A program made the translations under genes and the position numbers. Source: Endotrypanum monterogeii (taxonomy: Eukaryota > Euglenozoa > Kinetoplastea > Trypanosomatida > Trypanosomatidae). Taken from it: a stretch of 64,000 nt of DNA. Location: the NCBI GenBank assembly GCA_000333855.2, contig CM007319.1:1706639-1770638 (forward strand). Reading direction: 5' to 3'. Under the pieces are notes generated by a model. The model saw nothing but the letters and a program-made list of their open reading frames with translations. It was not told the origin of the DNA and did no database searches. Shown in pieces: positions 63,434 through 64,000 of the stretch (positions are counted from its first letter, which is position 1; the number at the start of each line of letters is the position of its first letter).

Positions 63434-63862
63434 TGGAAGCCTTAGGTATACATATATATATATGTGTGTGTGTGCGTATGTGTGTATGTTTGCTTGTGTC
63501 TTCAGCTTTCTAGAGTCCGTTTGTTAGTGGTATTTTTTTCCTGCCTTCCCCCTTCTCATCTTCCTCGGCAAAGGAGGGAGGGGGGGGGGAGGTGCAGAGC
63601 ACACCGCGTGAGGCCTCTGCTACGCATACGCGCTTCTCTCTGAAAACGCCTGCTGGCGGTTTTTATTCCACACTATATTTCGCTACATTTTGTTCGGCAC
63701 ATCTATACATGCATTCTCTGTGTGTTTTTTTTTTTTACGGGCAGGAAGGTGTTTCGTTAATTGATTTTGTGCGAAAAAAAAAAGGAATCTGCCGCGTGCC
63801 TTATCTATTTTTTCTTTTTCCCTCCTAGCATGTGTGGTCATCTATACAGATACCTTATCACC

Positions 63863-63897
<35 letters not shown>

Positions 63898-64000
63898 TCT
63901 GTTGACATATATGTCGACCGCCGGTCCGTACCTACTCTCGTCTTCTTACTAACTCCGTACCCTTAACGTAAGTTAAAGTTTTCTTACGTTTACCTTACTA
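63434..64000 (+). other. Intergenic sequence to window end
   Basis: Contains a TA/GT tract (63448-63486), G run (63581-63590), a T run (63726-63736), an A run (63774-63783) and a TA tract (63868-63896). An 8-bp inverted repeat (63965-63972 with 63983-63990) lies at the very end. No gene begins before the edge. Confidence 0.55.

Noticed and set aside
63900..64000. Telomeric or subtelomeric repeat at the window end
   Set aside because: No TTAGGG or CCCTAA units; only a short 8-bp inverted repeat in ordinary spacer.
415..64000. tRNA genes, CRISPR arrays, insertion sequences
   Set aside because: I looked for B-box-like GGTTCRANYCC strings and regularly spaced repeats and found none that hold up; a covariance-model scan was not possible.

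Overview
The window is nuclear DNA from a trypanosomatid, most likely of the Leishmania/Leptomonas/Crithidia group (Leishmaniinae). All 22 supported protein genes lie on the + strand as one directional gene cluster with no visible introns. Almost every gene is preceded by a long pyrimidine tract and then an AG close to the first ATG, which is the signature of spliced-leader trans-splicing of a polycistronic transcript. Intergenic regions are long (0.6 to 3.6 kb) and full of (TA)n, (CA)n, (GT)n and poly-T/poly-A runs. The gene set (GCVH, CYP40, AMP deaminase, proteasome alpha-1, DMC1 in this order) fits my recollection of the distal part of Leishmania chromosome 35; I could not check that here.

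Layout. 0-10 kb: a 3' fragment of a dual-specificity phosphatase, the snRNA-gene transcription factor subunit SNAP50, a katanin p80-like WD40 protein, a heavily decayed gene (about 6.7-8.4 kb), and the axonemal protein PACRG. 10-15 kb: a C-rich low-complexity block, then two genes that look more AT-rich than their neighbours, a compact kinesin and an ER-lumenal GRP170/HSP110-type chaperone. 16-25 kb: mitochondrial glycine-cleavage H protein, a second decayed gene (about 18.3-18.8 kb), a GAPDH-like protein that has lost its catalytic residues, a small membrane protein and cyclophilin 40. 28-38 kb: a SCAMP-family membrane protein, a 1470-residue AMP deaminase built of two tandem deaminase-like halves, and a RanBP2-zinc-finger/BRCT protein. 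40-50 kb: a membrane-anchored histidine phosphatase, a divergent mitochondrial EF-Ts, a small N-myristoylated protein and proteasome subunit alpha-1. 51-64 kb: a beta-barrel resembling ATOM40, a FAM184-type coiled-coil protein, a TPR protein fused to a TMEM33/Pom33-like membrane domain, the meiotic recombinase DMC1 and a small uncharacterised protein.

The genes are not a functional operon. As usual in this group they share a transcription unit but not a pathway. Several concern flagella or microtubules (katanin p80, PACRG, kinesin, FAM184-like) and several concern mitochondria (GCVH, EF-Ts, ATOM40-like). The items most worth following are two apparent pseudoenzymes (the GAPDH-like protein and the N-terminal half of the AMP deaminase), the TPR-TMEM33 fusion, two decayed genes in intergenic space, and a katanin p80 gene whose only good start codon lies upstream of the predicted trans-splice site.
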